Positions 44,273 to 52,833 of a stretch of 64,000 bases of DNA are shown here, one piece after another; position 1 is the stretch's first letter; every line of letters starts with the position of its first letter. This DNA is from Streptomyces olindensis (GTDB lineage Bacteria > Actinomycetota > Actinomycetes > Streptomycetales > Streptomycetaceae). The position numbers and the translations under genes were made by a program. The stretch lies in assembly GCA_000696115.1 (NCBI GenBank), contig JJOH01000096.1, positions 88,027-152,026 of the forward strand. The letters run 5' to 3'. The notes beneath the pieces were generated by a model that saw nothing but the letters and a program-made list of their open reading frames with translations, was not told the origin of the DNA and ran no database searches.

Positions 44273-44622
44273 CCACCGCCGCCACCGCTCAGCGGCACCT
44301 GCTGTACAGGACCGCCAACGGCTCGCTCAGCCCCGAGGGCGAGGATCTCCTCGTCGTCCGGCGAGGGGCGAGCCCCGTACATCGACGACGCGGACGGCAG
44401 GCGCTACATCGACGGCCTGTGGGGGCCGTCCCGCGTCGGCCTGGTCGTCGACCTGATCCCGCGCCGACTGCGCGAGACCGGCCTCCTCGTCCGCGTCTGC
44501 AACCGCTTTGTGCCGCTGATCGGATTGAGCCCTCGCTGATCAGCGACCGCAGCCCCGTCGCCGGGCTCCTGGTGGTGCCCGGCCGCGCCCCTTCGAAACT
44601 TCCCGCTAAGGACCTGACATGA
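44269..44622 (+). pseudogene. Class III aminotransferase with a large internal deletion
   Basis: The first about 30 codons (HLLYRTANGSLSPEGEDLLVVR) are the N-terminus of a class III (omega-type) aminotransferase. A shift near 44360 leads to APYIDDADGRRYIDGLWG, which is followed directly by PRRLRETGLLVRVCNRFVP and LISDRSPVAGLLVV, the C-terminal strands. The roughly 350 residues between, including the PLP lysine, are missing. The same joint occurs in an inverted copy at 56481-56625. The start overlaps permease 2 and the end overlaps the oxidase gene (ATGA), so it was once an operon member linking transport to amine metabolism. Confidence 0.8.
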
Positions 44623-45899
44623 AGACGATTCCCTACTGGATAGAAACCGCTGGGGCGTTTCCCGACCGGTCCGGCAAGCCGCTGACCGAGGACGCCGACC
44701 TGGTGGTCGTCGGCGCCGGCCTGACGGGTCTGTCCACCGCCCTGCACTCCGCCCGCAAGGGCGCCCGCGTCACCCTCGTCGAGAAGGGCCAGATCGGCTC
44801 CGGTGCCTCCGCCCGCAACGGCGGCATGGCCAACCTGGGCTTCACCATCGGTGTACGCCAGGCCATCCGCCGGTACGGACCCGAACGGGCCCGCGAGATC
44901 TACAACTCCTACGGCGAGGCCGTGGACACCGTCGAGCGGCTCGTGAACGAGGAGTCCATCGACTGCCAGTTCCGCCGTGTCGGACGCCTGGCCCTCGCGT
45001 CCCGCCCCGCGCACTTCGAGAGCAAGAAGACCCAACAGCGCGACCTGGCCAGGTACTTCGGACACGAGACCACTCTGATCGGCAAGTCCGAGCTGCGTTC
45101 CGAGATCGGCTCCGACGCCTACCACGGCGGCCTGCTCGACCCGTTCAGCGCCGCACTGCACGTCGGCCGCTTCGTGCGCGGCATGGCCGAGGCGTGCGAG
45201 CGCACTGGTGTCGAGATCCACGAGCGCAACGCGGCCATCGGCGTGCGGCGTACCGCCACCGGCCAGTTCGAGGTGCAGACCGAGCGCGGTGTCATCCGTG
45301 CCGGGCAGGTCATGATGGCCACCGACGCCTACACCGACAAGAACTTCCCGTGGCTGCGCCGGCAGCAAGTCTGCGTGGGCAGCTTCATCATTGTTACTGA
45401 GCCGCTCGGCGAGGAGCTCGCCCGGGACATCATCCCCAAGGCCCGCCTCCTCGTCGACTCCAACAAGGTCTGCCATTACTTCCGGCTCACCCCGGACAAC
45501 CGGCTGCTGTTCGGCGGCCGCGCCCGCTTCGCACCGTCCGACCCCACCTCGGACAAGAAGAGCGGACAGGTCCTGTTCCGTGATATGTGCGCGACCTTCC
45601 CCCAGCTCTCCCGCACCAAGATCGAATACCTGTGGGGCGGCTCCGTCGGCTTCGCCATGGACCGCATCGTGCACGCCGGGCAGAGCGATGACGGCGTCTA
45701 CTACTCCATGGGCTACTCCGGCCACGGCGTGCAGATGGCCACCCACATGGGGCACGTCATGGCGGAGGTGATGGACGGCCACCCCGACGTCAGCCCCGTC
45801 CGCGACATCGCCCCGCCCCGCATCCCCCTCTACAACGGCACCGCCTGGTTCCTGCCCTTCGCGGGCGCCTACTACAAGACGCTGGACCGCATCCGCTGA
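44619..45899 (+). CDS. DAO-family FAD oxidoreductase (gamma-glutamylputrescine oxidase-like)
   Basis: 426 residues. DLVVVGAGLTGLSTALH with GAGLTG (32-37) binds FAD; GSGASARNGGMANLGF and the C-terminal EYLWGGSVGFAMDRIVH and GYSGHGVQMATHMGHVMAE are the blocks of PuuB/OrdL-type oxidases. The enzyme would oxidise an amine or N-alkyl amino acid, release H2O2 and form an aldehyde or 2-oxo acid. With the PotD-type importer and the aldehyde dehydrogenase at 48558 it resembles a polyamine-like degradation route. A short homologous C-terminus lies on the minus strand at 55897-55970. Confidence 0.9.
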   Translation: MKTIPYWIETAGAFPDRSGKPLTEDADLVVVGAGLTGLSTALHSARKGARVTLVEKGQIGSGASARNGGMANLGFTIGVRQAIRRYGPERAREIYNSYGEAVDTVERLVNEESIDCQFRRVGRLALASRPAHFESKKTQQRDLARYFGHETTLIGKSELRSEIGSDAYHGGLLDPFSAALHVGRFVRGMAEACERTGVEIHERNAAIGVRRTATGQFEVQTERGVIRAGQVMMATDAYTDKNFPWLRRQQVCVGSFIIVTEPLGEELARDIIPKARLLVDSNKVCHYFRLTPDNRLLFGGRARFAPSDPTSDKKSGQVLFRDMCATFPQLSRTKIEYLWGGSVGFAMDRIVHAGQSDDGVYYSMGYSGHGVQMATHMGHVMAEVMDGHPDVSPVRDIAPPRIPLYNGTAWFLPFAGAYYKTLDRIR

Positions 45900-46154
45900 C
45901 CGGTCGATAGCCGGCCTGGGCAGCACCGGAAGCCAAGAAGGTCCTCGCCGCCGGCCGTGCACGGCCCAACCGCTCATGAGAAGGGCCTGTTGCCCGCCGA
46001 AAGACTCACCGACCTACTGCGCGCCGTGACCGTGGAGCGCAGCCGTCAGGCCCTGGTCCCAGATGCACGATGAGCCTGGTCGAACTCGACCCGGTGACAC
46101 CTGGTATGTCCGCTCTCGATTCACATCGCTCCCGAAACCAACAGAGGAAAAAGC
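45900..46154. other. Intergenic, possible gene remnant
   Basis: About 255 bases. A frame reading KGLLPAERLTDLLRAVTVER precedes a stop near 46068 and looks like a coding remnant of unknown family. Confidence 0.3.
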
Positions 46155-46508
46155 ATGTCACTCCTGAAGACCATCGACACCAACCCCTCCTTCGCTCCCA
46201 GCGAGTCCGGCCCGCTGCCGGAACGCCTGATCTCCGGCGACCCGTCGTACAAGACCTGGGCCCAGGACACCGCCCGTGACGGAAAGATCAACACGGGCGT
46301 CTGGGAAGCCACGCCCGGCGAGACGCGCTCGATCAAGGGCGAGACCTTCGAGTTCTGCCACATCCTCTCCGGCGTCATCGAACTCACGCCGGAAGGCGGC
46401 GAGCCGGTGATCTACAAGGCAGGCGACAGCTTTGTCATGAAGCCGGGCTACGTCGGTGTCTGGAAGACCATCGAAACCGTGCGCAAGATCTACCTGACCG
46501 TGTCGTAA
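46155..46508 (+). CDS. Small cupin-domain protein
   Basis: 117 residues, a single double-stranded beta-helix of the Cupin_3 type (ethanolamine-utilisation/ureidoglycine-like). GVWEATPGETRSIKGETFEF, then CHILSGVIELTPEGGEPVIY and AGDSFVMKPGYVGVWKTIET give the two cupin motifs. The Glu/His metal ligands are partly present (E in ETFEF, H in CHILSG). These small cupins often accompany DAO-family oxidases and aldehyde dehydrogenases in amine catabolic loci; their function is not settled. Last gene of the rightward cluster. Confidence 0.85.
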   Translation: MSLLKTIDTNPSFAPSESGPLPERLISGDPSYKTWAQDTARDGKINTGVWEATPGETRSIKGETFEFCHILSGVIELTPEGGEPVIYKAGDSFVMKPGYVGVWKTIETVRKIYLTVS

Positions 46509-46990
46509 CGCCGATCCCACAGGGCACGATCGGCGTCGTGACCTCTCGCGAGGGCAACCTGCCCAGGAGACACATGCCCTCGATGCCCCGAGGACCGCGC
46601 TGCGGCAGAAATGCGGCTCAGCGACGAGGTATGCGGCGATGGGACCGTCGGCTGCCGCCCGGTCCCATCCGTACTGCTCGACGTCGCCGCGTGGAAAGCA
46701 GACGGGCACACGGAGGCCCAGATCGAAGAGGCCATCCGTGCGCCCGCGACCCGCAGGCGGTGGGTGGCGAAGCGCACCGCCAGTTCTCCGGCGCCTCGCG
46801 CAGACGGCAGCGGAACGTGGCGGCCGGCCCGGCTCGACGGCATGGTCCGGCCGAGCCTGCGAAGCACTGTAAGCGCAACGGTGCGCACCGCAAGAAGGCC
46901 ACCGGCAGCTTCAATCCTGGTGATCCCATTGCACGGAATCGATCTGCGACTGACAACGAGGTGGTGCGGTGCGCTCCTCTCTGGTGTCGT
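46509..46990. other. Gap between the cupin gene and the IS1380 remnant
   Basis: About 480 bases with no recognised gene. Several frames are open but have no family motif. Confidence 0.35.
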
Positions 46991-46991
46991 T

Positions 46992-48330
46992 CTACGGGCG
47001 CGGGCGGTGAGGCGGGCGGGCAGGTGGTACAGCATCATCGGGTCGTTTGCGGCTCGGCGGCGACGAGTTCGGGCTCGTCGTGCAGGAGAAGGAGCCGGGT
47101 GCAGACGTCGAGGTCGGCGGCGATCGTGGCGGCCAGCAACCAGGCGGCCAGGACTTCGAGGGGAGCAGCCCGAGGCTGACCTGTTTTATCCTTTCACGCA
47201 GTCCTCGACCTCGGCGTGACCACGGTAGAGGGCGTCCACGAACCACACCTGTCTGGAGCCGGGAACTCCGGAAAGCCCGTGGTGAGCGGGGACGTTCGTG
47301 GGCGAGGATCTGGTAGTGCCAGCCGGTGTGTTTCTCGAAGGCGGTCAACTTCTTCGCATCCCGCCGCGAGGGCTTGAGCCGGCGCACGATCAGCCGCAAC
47401 CCGGTCGGCCAGCCGGTCAGGTCGCGCAGGCAGGTCAACTCGGCGACCTGGTAGGAAACCATGTCGCCGTCGGGTCCCTTGATCTCGTGGACCTTGCCGT
47501 CCTGCCGCAGCGCGGCCGTCCACACCTTCTCTGACAGCGATGCGATGGCCTGCTCGTCCGTGGCGTTGACGGCCCAGCCGGTCACCCAGCGCACCCGGCG
47601 CCGGCTCGTGGGCAGCTGGTGGAGATGATCGAGCAGGGCGTGGCTGAAGGCCGCGCCGTCGATCCGTACCAGCAGCTTCGACCACAGCGGCAGCAGGAGC
47701 TGCCGAAACTGCGAGGCCAGGACCGTCTTGTGGTCGGTAACGTCATTGGTCGGGGCGGTGCCGGGCCGCAGCAGCATGGCGACGCACTCACGGGTGTCGG
47801 CCACCCACGCACCCAGCTGAATGTGACCGAACTGCCCTTGAAGGTGCCCGCCGCGCCTTTCCTTGCGGCTGGTGCAGGTGACGATGGTCGCGTCCGGGTC
47901 GAGGACGTACCAGTTGGCCAGCTCGCGGCCGCACACCGAGATCCAGGGGAAGCCGCCGGGTCGCAGGGCGAGCAGCGTCCACACCAAGCGGCGTATCGCG
48001 GCGCGGGCGCGCTCGACCCACGCCCGCAACGGGGGCGTCGATTGCCACCAGAGCACGGCGCAAAGTGCTCTCCGAGACCGGTCGGCCTAACACCGCCCGC
48101 CACTGGTACTGGAGTTGCTCGGCCTCCAAGATGTTCGTCGCACCGGGCACGATCGCGCAGGCCAGCTGGACCAGCACCGTGCCCCGGTCCCGCCCAGTTG
48201 CCCCTCGGCAACGCCGCATTCAGCGCAGTGGCCAGGCCGACGCGGGTGGCAACCCTCCGCAGCAGCACCACGCCCGCGTGCCCGATCAGCTTCTTGGCCG
48301 TCGGCCCGCAGGGCAAGCCGATGATCCCAG
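46992..48330 (-). mobile_element. IS1380-like transposase remnant
   Basis: From the right end, TAKKLIGHAGVVLLRRVATR and VGLATALNAALPRGNWAGPG are the N-terminus of IS1380-family transposases. A shift near 48060 leads to the main body, with WYVLDPDATIVTCTSRKERR (first catalytic Asp) and LLLPLWSKLLVRIDGAAFSH (second Asp), and further shifts near 47300 and 47215 give the C-terminal DALYRGHAEVEDCVK (third acid). At least three frame changes. It separates the two catabolic clusters. Confidence 0.8.
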
Positions 48331-48557
48331 CCGGTACTCCTCACCCGTTGGGTGCCTCTTCCTCGCGGTCTTCTCAATCTGAACAGTCCAGGTCATCGCA
48401 GGTGGGAGGCACCATTCTGCTGTCAGGGCGTCAGGCGATCGTTCCATCTGAATTCATGAGGCTGACGCTACAGACAGTCAGGCGCACCCCATCCACAGAT
48501 CTGACAATCCTCCGGTCGCGCCACTGCCCAGAGAGTCGAGCTCGGCGCGCAAGGGGA
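48331..48557. other. Intergenic after the aldehyde dehydrogenase
   Basis: About 225 bases of lower GC content than the surroundings. No gene seen. Confidence 0.35.
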
Positions 48558-49988
48558 TCAATGCACCACGTCACTGATGTGGTTGATGCAGACGACCTTG
48601 GGCTGGGTCATGTCCTCGAAGGCGAAGCGCACGCCTTCGCGGCCCATGCTGCCGTACTTGAACCCGCCGAAGGGCATGGCGTCGAAGCGGTAGTCGGACG
48701 AGTCGTTGATCATGACTCCGCCGGCTTCCAGCAGCCGGGCCGCGTTCAGGGCGCGGTCCAGGCGCGAGGTGAAGATGCCCGCGTGGAGGCTGTATTCGAT
48801 GGCGTTGGCCTGTTCGATGGCGTCCTCGAAGGACGTGAACGGCTGCAGCACGACGACCGGGGCGAACACCTCCTCCTGCCAGATCGAGCAGGTCGCCGGG
48901 ACGTCTTCCAGGACGGCCGGCGTGTACAGGGCGCCGGTGATGTCGTTGCCGCACAGCAGCACGGCGCCCTGGGCCACCGCCGCGTCGACCTTGGCGCGGG
49001 TGGCGGCCGCGGCCTGATGGGTGATCATGGGGCCGACGTCGGTGCGCTCGTCGAGCGGGTCACCGACGCGCAGCCCCTTGGTGCGGGCGACGAAGGCGTC
49101 GCGGAAGCGGTCGTAGACCTCGTGGGCGATCAGGATGCGCTGGGTGCCGATGCAGTTCTGGCCCGCGGCCCAGAACGCGCCGGAGACACAGGAGGCGACG
49201 GCCTCGTCGAGGTCGGCGTCGTCCATGACGATGACCGGGGCGTTGCCGCCCAGGTCCATGGCGAGTTTCTTCAAGCCGGCCGTGCGGGAGATGGCCTCGC
49301 CGGTGGCGAATCCGCCGGTGAAGGACACCATGCGCACGTCGGGGGCGGCCACGATCGCGGCGGCGATGTCGGCGTCGCCGTTGACGACGGTGACGATCTC
49401 CTCGGGCAGGCCGGCCTCGATGAGGGTGTCGACCAGGCGCAGCGCGGACAGCGGTGTCAGGGCGGACGGTTTGAGGATGACCGCGTTGCCGCCGGCGATG
49501 GCCGGGCCGAGCTTGTGGGCGACCAGGTTGAGGGGGTCGTTGAACGGGGTGATGGCGGCGATGATGCCCAGCGGTTCGCGGGTGAACCAGCCCTGGCGTT
49601 TCTCCGAGCCCTCATAGGAGTCGAAGGGGATGACCTCGCCGGCGTTGCGCCGTGCCTCGGCTGCGGACAGGGACAGGGTGTTGACCGCGCGGGCGACTTC
49701 CTTGCGGGCCTGGGTGATGGTCTTGCCGGCCTCGCTGACGATCAGCTGGGCGAAGGACTCGGCGCGCCGCTCGATCAGACGGGCGGCGCGTTCCAGCACG
49801 GAGGCCCTGGCGGCGCGGGACAACGCGGCCGCCGTGCGGCGCCCACGTCTGGCCTGCTGCAGGACACCGCCGATGGCGCCTGCTTCGACGGTGGGCACCG
49901 AGGCGATGACCTCGCCGGTGTAGGGGTTGTGCACGGGCGCCGTGTCGGCGCCGAGTTCGATGCCGGGGGGTACGACGGTGTCAGACAC
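48558..49988 (-). CDS. Aldehyde dehydrogenase (lactaldehyde/phosphonoacetaldehyde dehydrogenase-like)
   Basis: 476 residues from GTG 49988, with GGAG 8 bases upstream. PLGIIAAITPFNDPLNLVAH is the coenzyme loop; the catalytic Cys lies in AAGQNCIGTQR. The usual ELGG general-base motif reads DLGG (MDLGGNAPVIV), a conservative Glu-to-Asp change. The C-terminal MINDSSDYRFDAMPFGGFKY and GREGVRFAFEDMTQPKVV are typical of the PhnY/lactaldehyde branch. It would oxidise the aldehyde formed by the amine oxidases to an acid with NAD(P)+. It follows a broken aminotransferase in the leftward cluster. Confidence 0.9.
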   Translation of the reverse strand: MSDTVVPPGIELGADTAPVHNPYTGEVIASVPTVEAGAIGGVLQQARRGRRTAAALSRAARASVLERAARLIERRAESFAQLIVSEAGKTITQARKEVARAVNTLSLSAAEARRNAGEVIPFDSYEGSEKRQGWFTREPLGIIAAITPFNDPLNLVAHKLGPAIAGGNAVILKPSALTPLSALRLVDTLIEAGLPEEIVTVVNGDADIAAAIVAAPDVRMVSFTGGFATGEAISRTAGLKKLAMDLGGNAPVIVMDDADLDEAVASCVSGAFWAAGQNCIGTQRILIAHEVYDRFRDAFVARTKGLRVGDPLDERTDVGPMITHQAAAATRAKVDAAVAQGAVLLCGNDITGALYTPAVLEDVPATCSIWQEEVFAPVVVLQPFTSFEDAIEQANAIEYSLHAGIFTSRLDRALNAARLLEAGGVMINDSSDYRFDAMPFGGFKYGSMGREGVRFAFEDMTQPKVVCINHISDVVH

Positions 49989-50210
49989 GGTGAATCTCCT
50001 GGAGAACGGGGCGCGTGGGCGCGGCGTAGTCGTCCGCGTGGCGCTGGTGGATGGCGGTGAGGAGTTGCGTGGTGGAGGCCATGTCGGCAACGAGCCGGCG
50101 GAGTTGGTCGTCGGTGGTCATGAAGGGCGGGCTGGGCGTAGCCGGAGGTGACGCTCTTGGCGAAGGTGACCAGGTCAGGGTCGAGGCCGTACCGCTCATC
50201 CTCGTGAGCT
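49981..50210 (-). pseudogene. Second class III aminotransferase remnant
   Basis: HEDERYGLDPDLVTFAKSVT is the PLP-lysine region of class III aminotransferases (V-T-F-A-K). Eight codons later it jumps, out of frame, to SPPFMTTDDQLRRLVADMAS, the C-terminal strand and helix, ending QEIHRV at 49981. Everything between is deleted, as is the N-terminus. It overlaps the aldehyde dehydrogenase start by 8 bases, suggesting an ancestral overlapping gene pair. Confidence 0.7.
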
Positions 50211-51014
50211 TTCTGCTCGGTGGCTGCGGTAGTCGCTGAGCCAGCCAAGACCTTCGCTCGTGCCGGCGCGGGGGCGGTACTCGCAGCCGGTCCACCTGTC
50301 GAAGCCCAGCTCGTCGACCACGTCGAGCAGGTGGCGGACGTTGAACTCACCCTGGTCGGGCTCACCCCGGTCGGGCACGCCCGCTATCTGCAGATGACCG
50401 ACCCGGCCGGTCGGCAGGTCGCGGCGCAGTGTCGTGGTGAGGTCGCCCTCGACGATCTGGCAGTGGTAGAGGTCGAGCTGCACCTTGAGATTGGAGGCTC
50501 CAACCTCCTGCACCACGGCGTGGGCCTCGGCCTGGGTGCTCAGGAAGTATCCGGGCATGTCGCGGCCGTTGATCGGCTCGATCAGGATGTCGACGCCCGC
50601 CGCGGCGGCCCGTTCCGCGGCCCAGGCCAGGTTGGTCAGGTAGGTATCGCGGTGCCTGGCCCCCTCGGCCGGTGTCGCGTCCGGTCGGACCAGCCCGGCC
50701 ATCAGGTGCACCCGAGGGCAGCCCAGCACCCCCGCGTACTCCAGCGCCCGGTCCACCCCGGAGCGCACCTGCGCCTCACGTCCGGGCAGTGCCGCCATCC
50801 CGCGCTCTCCGGACTCCCACGCTCCTGCGGGTGCGTTGAAGAGCACCTGCACCAGGCCGTGGTCGTCGAGCCGGCGGCGCAGCTCGGCGGCGTCGTACGC
50901 ATAGGGGAAGAGGTACTCGACCCCCTGGAAGCCATCAGCCGAGGCCGCGGCGAAGCGGTCGAGGAAATCGTGCTCGTTGTACATCAGGGACAGGTTCGCT
51001 GCGAACTTCGGCAT
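50196..51014 (-). CDS. Hydroxypyruvate isomerase-like (OtnI/Hyi family) TIM barrel
   Basis: 272 residues from ATG 51014. PKFAANLSLMYNEHDFLDRF and GFQGVEYLFPYAYDAAELRR begin the Hyi fold; LIEPINGRDMPGYFLSTQAE and KVQLDLYHCQIVEGDLT carry the two metal-binding acids. Family members interconvert hydroxypyruvate/tartronate semialdehyde or 2-oxo-tetronates (OtnI). The neighbouring DUF1537 kinase and class II aldolase fit the acid-sugar (tetronate) role. The last about 12 residues run into aminotransferase scrap and replace the native end. Confidence 0.88.
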   Translation of the reverse strand: MPKFAANLSLMYNEHDFLDRFAAASADGFQGVEYLFPYAYDAAELRRRLDDHGLVQVLFNAPAGAWESGERGMAALPGREAQVRSGVDRALEYAGVLGCPRVHLMAGLVRPDATPAEGARHRDTYLTNLAWAAERAAAAGVDILIEPINGRDMPGYFLSTQAEAHAVVQEVGASNLKVQLDLYHCQIVEGDLTTTLRRDLPTGRVGHLQIAGVPDRGEPDQGEFNVRHLLDVVDELGFDRWTGCEYRPRAGTSEGLGWLSDYRSHRAESSRG

Positions 51015-51061
51015 GCTGGCTCCTGTGTTCCGGCCGGGGACGGCCACGGTCAGTTGTTTGA

Positions 51062-51811
51062 TCACCTCGCTCCGCAGCCTCCCTGCCATCCCGTGGTCTC
51101 GAAGGCGCTCTGGGTGGCATGGCCAGGTTCAGCCGTCTGCTCGTTCAGCACACGCACCGCGTTCTCCGCTCCGCTGCGCGGGCTGGAGAGCACGGGCTTG
51201 CCGACCGCTTCGGCGATCGCGGGAGCCAGCGGTGCCATGGACGCCTGGGCCAGCACGATCACGTCGACCTCCTTGGCCAGCGCCCGTGCCGCGTCCAGCA
51301 CCATCGCGTCGTGGCGGTCGCGGTCACCGGACATCAGCACCGAGAAGGCGCCCTCGCACAGGTGCTCCTGGACCGTGATGTCGCGACCGGCCGCCCGGGC
51401 CTTCTCCTCGACGAGGGCACGGGTCGGCGGCAGCGTCGTGGGGACCGTCGCCAGCACGCCGATGGCGCCCGCGGTCTCGACCGCTGACTCGGTCATCGCG
51501 TCGTCGATCTTGACGATCGGGACGGAGACCAGGCGTCGGGCCACGTCGATGGCCGGACCGACCGAGGAGCAGGCGGAGAAAATGACGTCGGCCCCCGCGG
51601 ACTCCGCGGCCTGGGCCAGGTGCACCATGCGCTGCGTGCTGGCAGGTGAGACCTCACCGTCGCGCACCACGGCTGCGAGCACATCGCTGTCGACGAAGTG
51701 CAGGACCTTGGCGTCCGGCGCGAGTTCCGCGAGGTATTCGTTGATGACCGAATCGGGGTTGATGAACAGCAGGCTGGTGTGCAACACGGCGATCGAGGCA
51801 GTGGTGGACAT
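51062..51811 (-). CDS. Aspartate/glutamate racemase-superfamily protein
   Basis: 249 residues from ATG 51811. IFSACSSVGPAID has the first catalytic-type Cys. At the second position the sequence reads DVIVLAQASMAPLAPAI with Ala-Ser rather than Cys, so a two-base racemase mechanism is unlikely. One-Cys members include hydantoin racemase-like and decarboxylase-like proteins. Together with aspartase in the same cluster a role in C4 amino or unsaturated acid conversion is possible, but not shown. Confidence 0.8.
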   Translation of the reverse strand: MSTTASIAVLHTSLLFINPDSVINEYLAELAPDAKVLHFVDSDVLAAVVRDGEVSPASTQRMVHLAQAAESAGADVIFSACSSVGPAIDVARRLVSVPIVKIDDAMTESAVETAGAIGVLATVPTTLPPTRALVEEKARAAGRDITVQEHLCEGAFSVLMSGDRDRHDAMVLDAARALAKEVDVIVLAQASMAPLAPAIAEAVGKPVLSSPRSGAENAVRVLNEQTAEPGHATQSAFETTGWQGGCGAR

Positions 51812-51969
51812 GGTGGCTCCAACAGGGTGAGGTACGGCCCGCGTGCCCAGGTGGGCACGAGAGCGCGGGACGGAGCGGTGCGAGCCGCGCGCAGCGCGCA
51901 CGGCCGGGGACGTACGACGGTTGTGTGTCTGGCGGTGTGGTGCGGCTGGGGCAGCGGGGCTGCATCAGG

Positions 51970-52833
51970 TCACGCTTGCGTTCCCTCGGCGCGGGGGCTC
52001 AGGCGGCCGATGACGTCCAGGGCGGCGTCCCGTACCGCGTCGCGGCCCGCCGCCCACAGGGAGACGACGTCGGAGCCGGGCAACGCGGACGGGAGGGTCC
52101 CGCGGGTGGCCTCCAGATAGGCGCGGCGCAGTTCGGCGTTGACGTTGACCTTGGCGACGCCTCGGGCGAGGGCGCCGTGCAGCTCCTCGACGGGCAGACC
52201 GCTGGCGCCGTGCAGGACGAGCGGGAGGGTCACGGCCTCGTGGATCGCGGCCAGCCGCTCCAGGTCCAGGCGGACCGGGTGCTTGGTGAAGCCGTGGACG
52301 TTGCCGACGGCGACGGCGAGTGCGTCCACGCCCGTCGCGGCCACGAAGTCGGCCGCCTGCTGCGGATCGGTCATCGCCGCGGTCTGCGCGAGGGCGTCGG
52401 TGGAGACGTCCTCGTCGCCGGGGAGGGCACCGAGTTCGGCCTCCACCCAGGCGCCGTGGTCGCGGGCCCGGCGGACCGCCTCCTTCGTCAACGCGATGTT
52501 CTCGGCGAACGGCAGGTGGGAGCCGTCGATCATGACGGAGGTGTAGCCCGCCTCGAGACACGCGGTGATCTCGTCCAGGTCCCGGCTGTGGTCGAGGTGC
52601 ACTCCGAGCGGGGCCGTGGAGCGTGCGGCGGCGTCCAGCGCCAGCCGCATCAGGGCCTCGCGGCCGGCGTGCTTGAAGGGACTGGAGCCTGCCTGGATGA
52701 CGACCGGCTGTCCGGCGGCCTCGGCGGCGGCCGTGACGCCCTGGACCGTCTCCAGGTTGTAGGCGACGAACCCGGGCAGGGCGTGACCGGCGGCCGCGGC
52801 CTCCTTCAGGGCATCGGTTCCGTGCAGCAGCAT
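51970..52833 (-). CDS. Class II (zinc) ketose-bisphosphate aldolase-like
   Basis: 287 residues. GVHLDHSRD contains the catalytic Asp81 and zinc ligand His82; AVAVGNVHGFTKHP and LPLVLHGASGLP give the other two zinc histidines and the phosphate loop; VNVNAELRRAYLEA ends the barrel. Members (FbaA, GatY, KbaY) split phosphorylated ketoses or acid-sugar phosphates. The stop overlaps the start of nothing but its ATG (52833) overlaps the stop of the kinase gene, so kinase and aldolase are translationally coupled. The likely substrate is the kinase product. Confidence 0.92.
   Translation of the reverse strand: MLLHGTDALKEAAAAGHALPGFVAYNLETVQGVTAAAEAAGQPVVIQAGSSPFKHAGREALMRLALDAAARSTAPLGVHLDHSRDLDEITACLEAGYTSVMIDGSHLPFAENIALTKEAVRRARDHGAWVEAELGALPGDEDVSTDALAQTAAMTDPQQAADFVAATGVDALAVAVGNVHGFTKHPVRLDLERLAAIHEAVTLPLVLHGASGLPVEELHGALARGVAKVNVNAELRRAYLEATRGTLPSALPGSDVVSLWAAGRDAVRDAALDVIGRLSPRAEGTQA

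Noticed and set aside
47619..50060. 813-codon plus-strand frame across the IS1380 remnant and aldehyde dehydrogenase
   Set aside because: Runs antisense over unrelated genes and an IS boundary, so it cannot be a single conserved gene.
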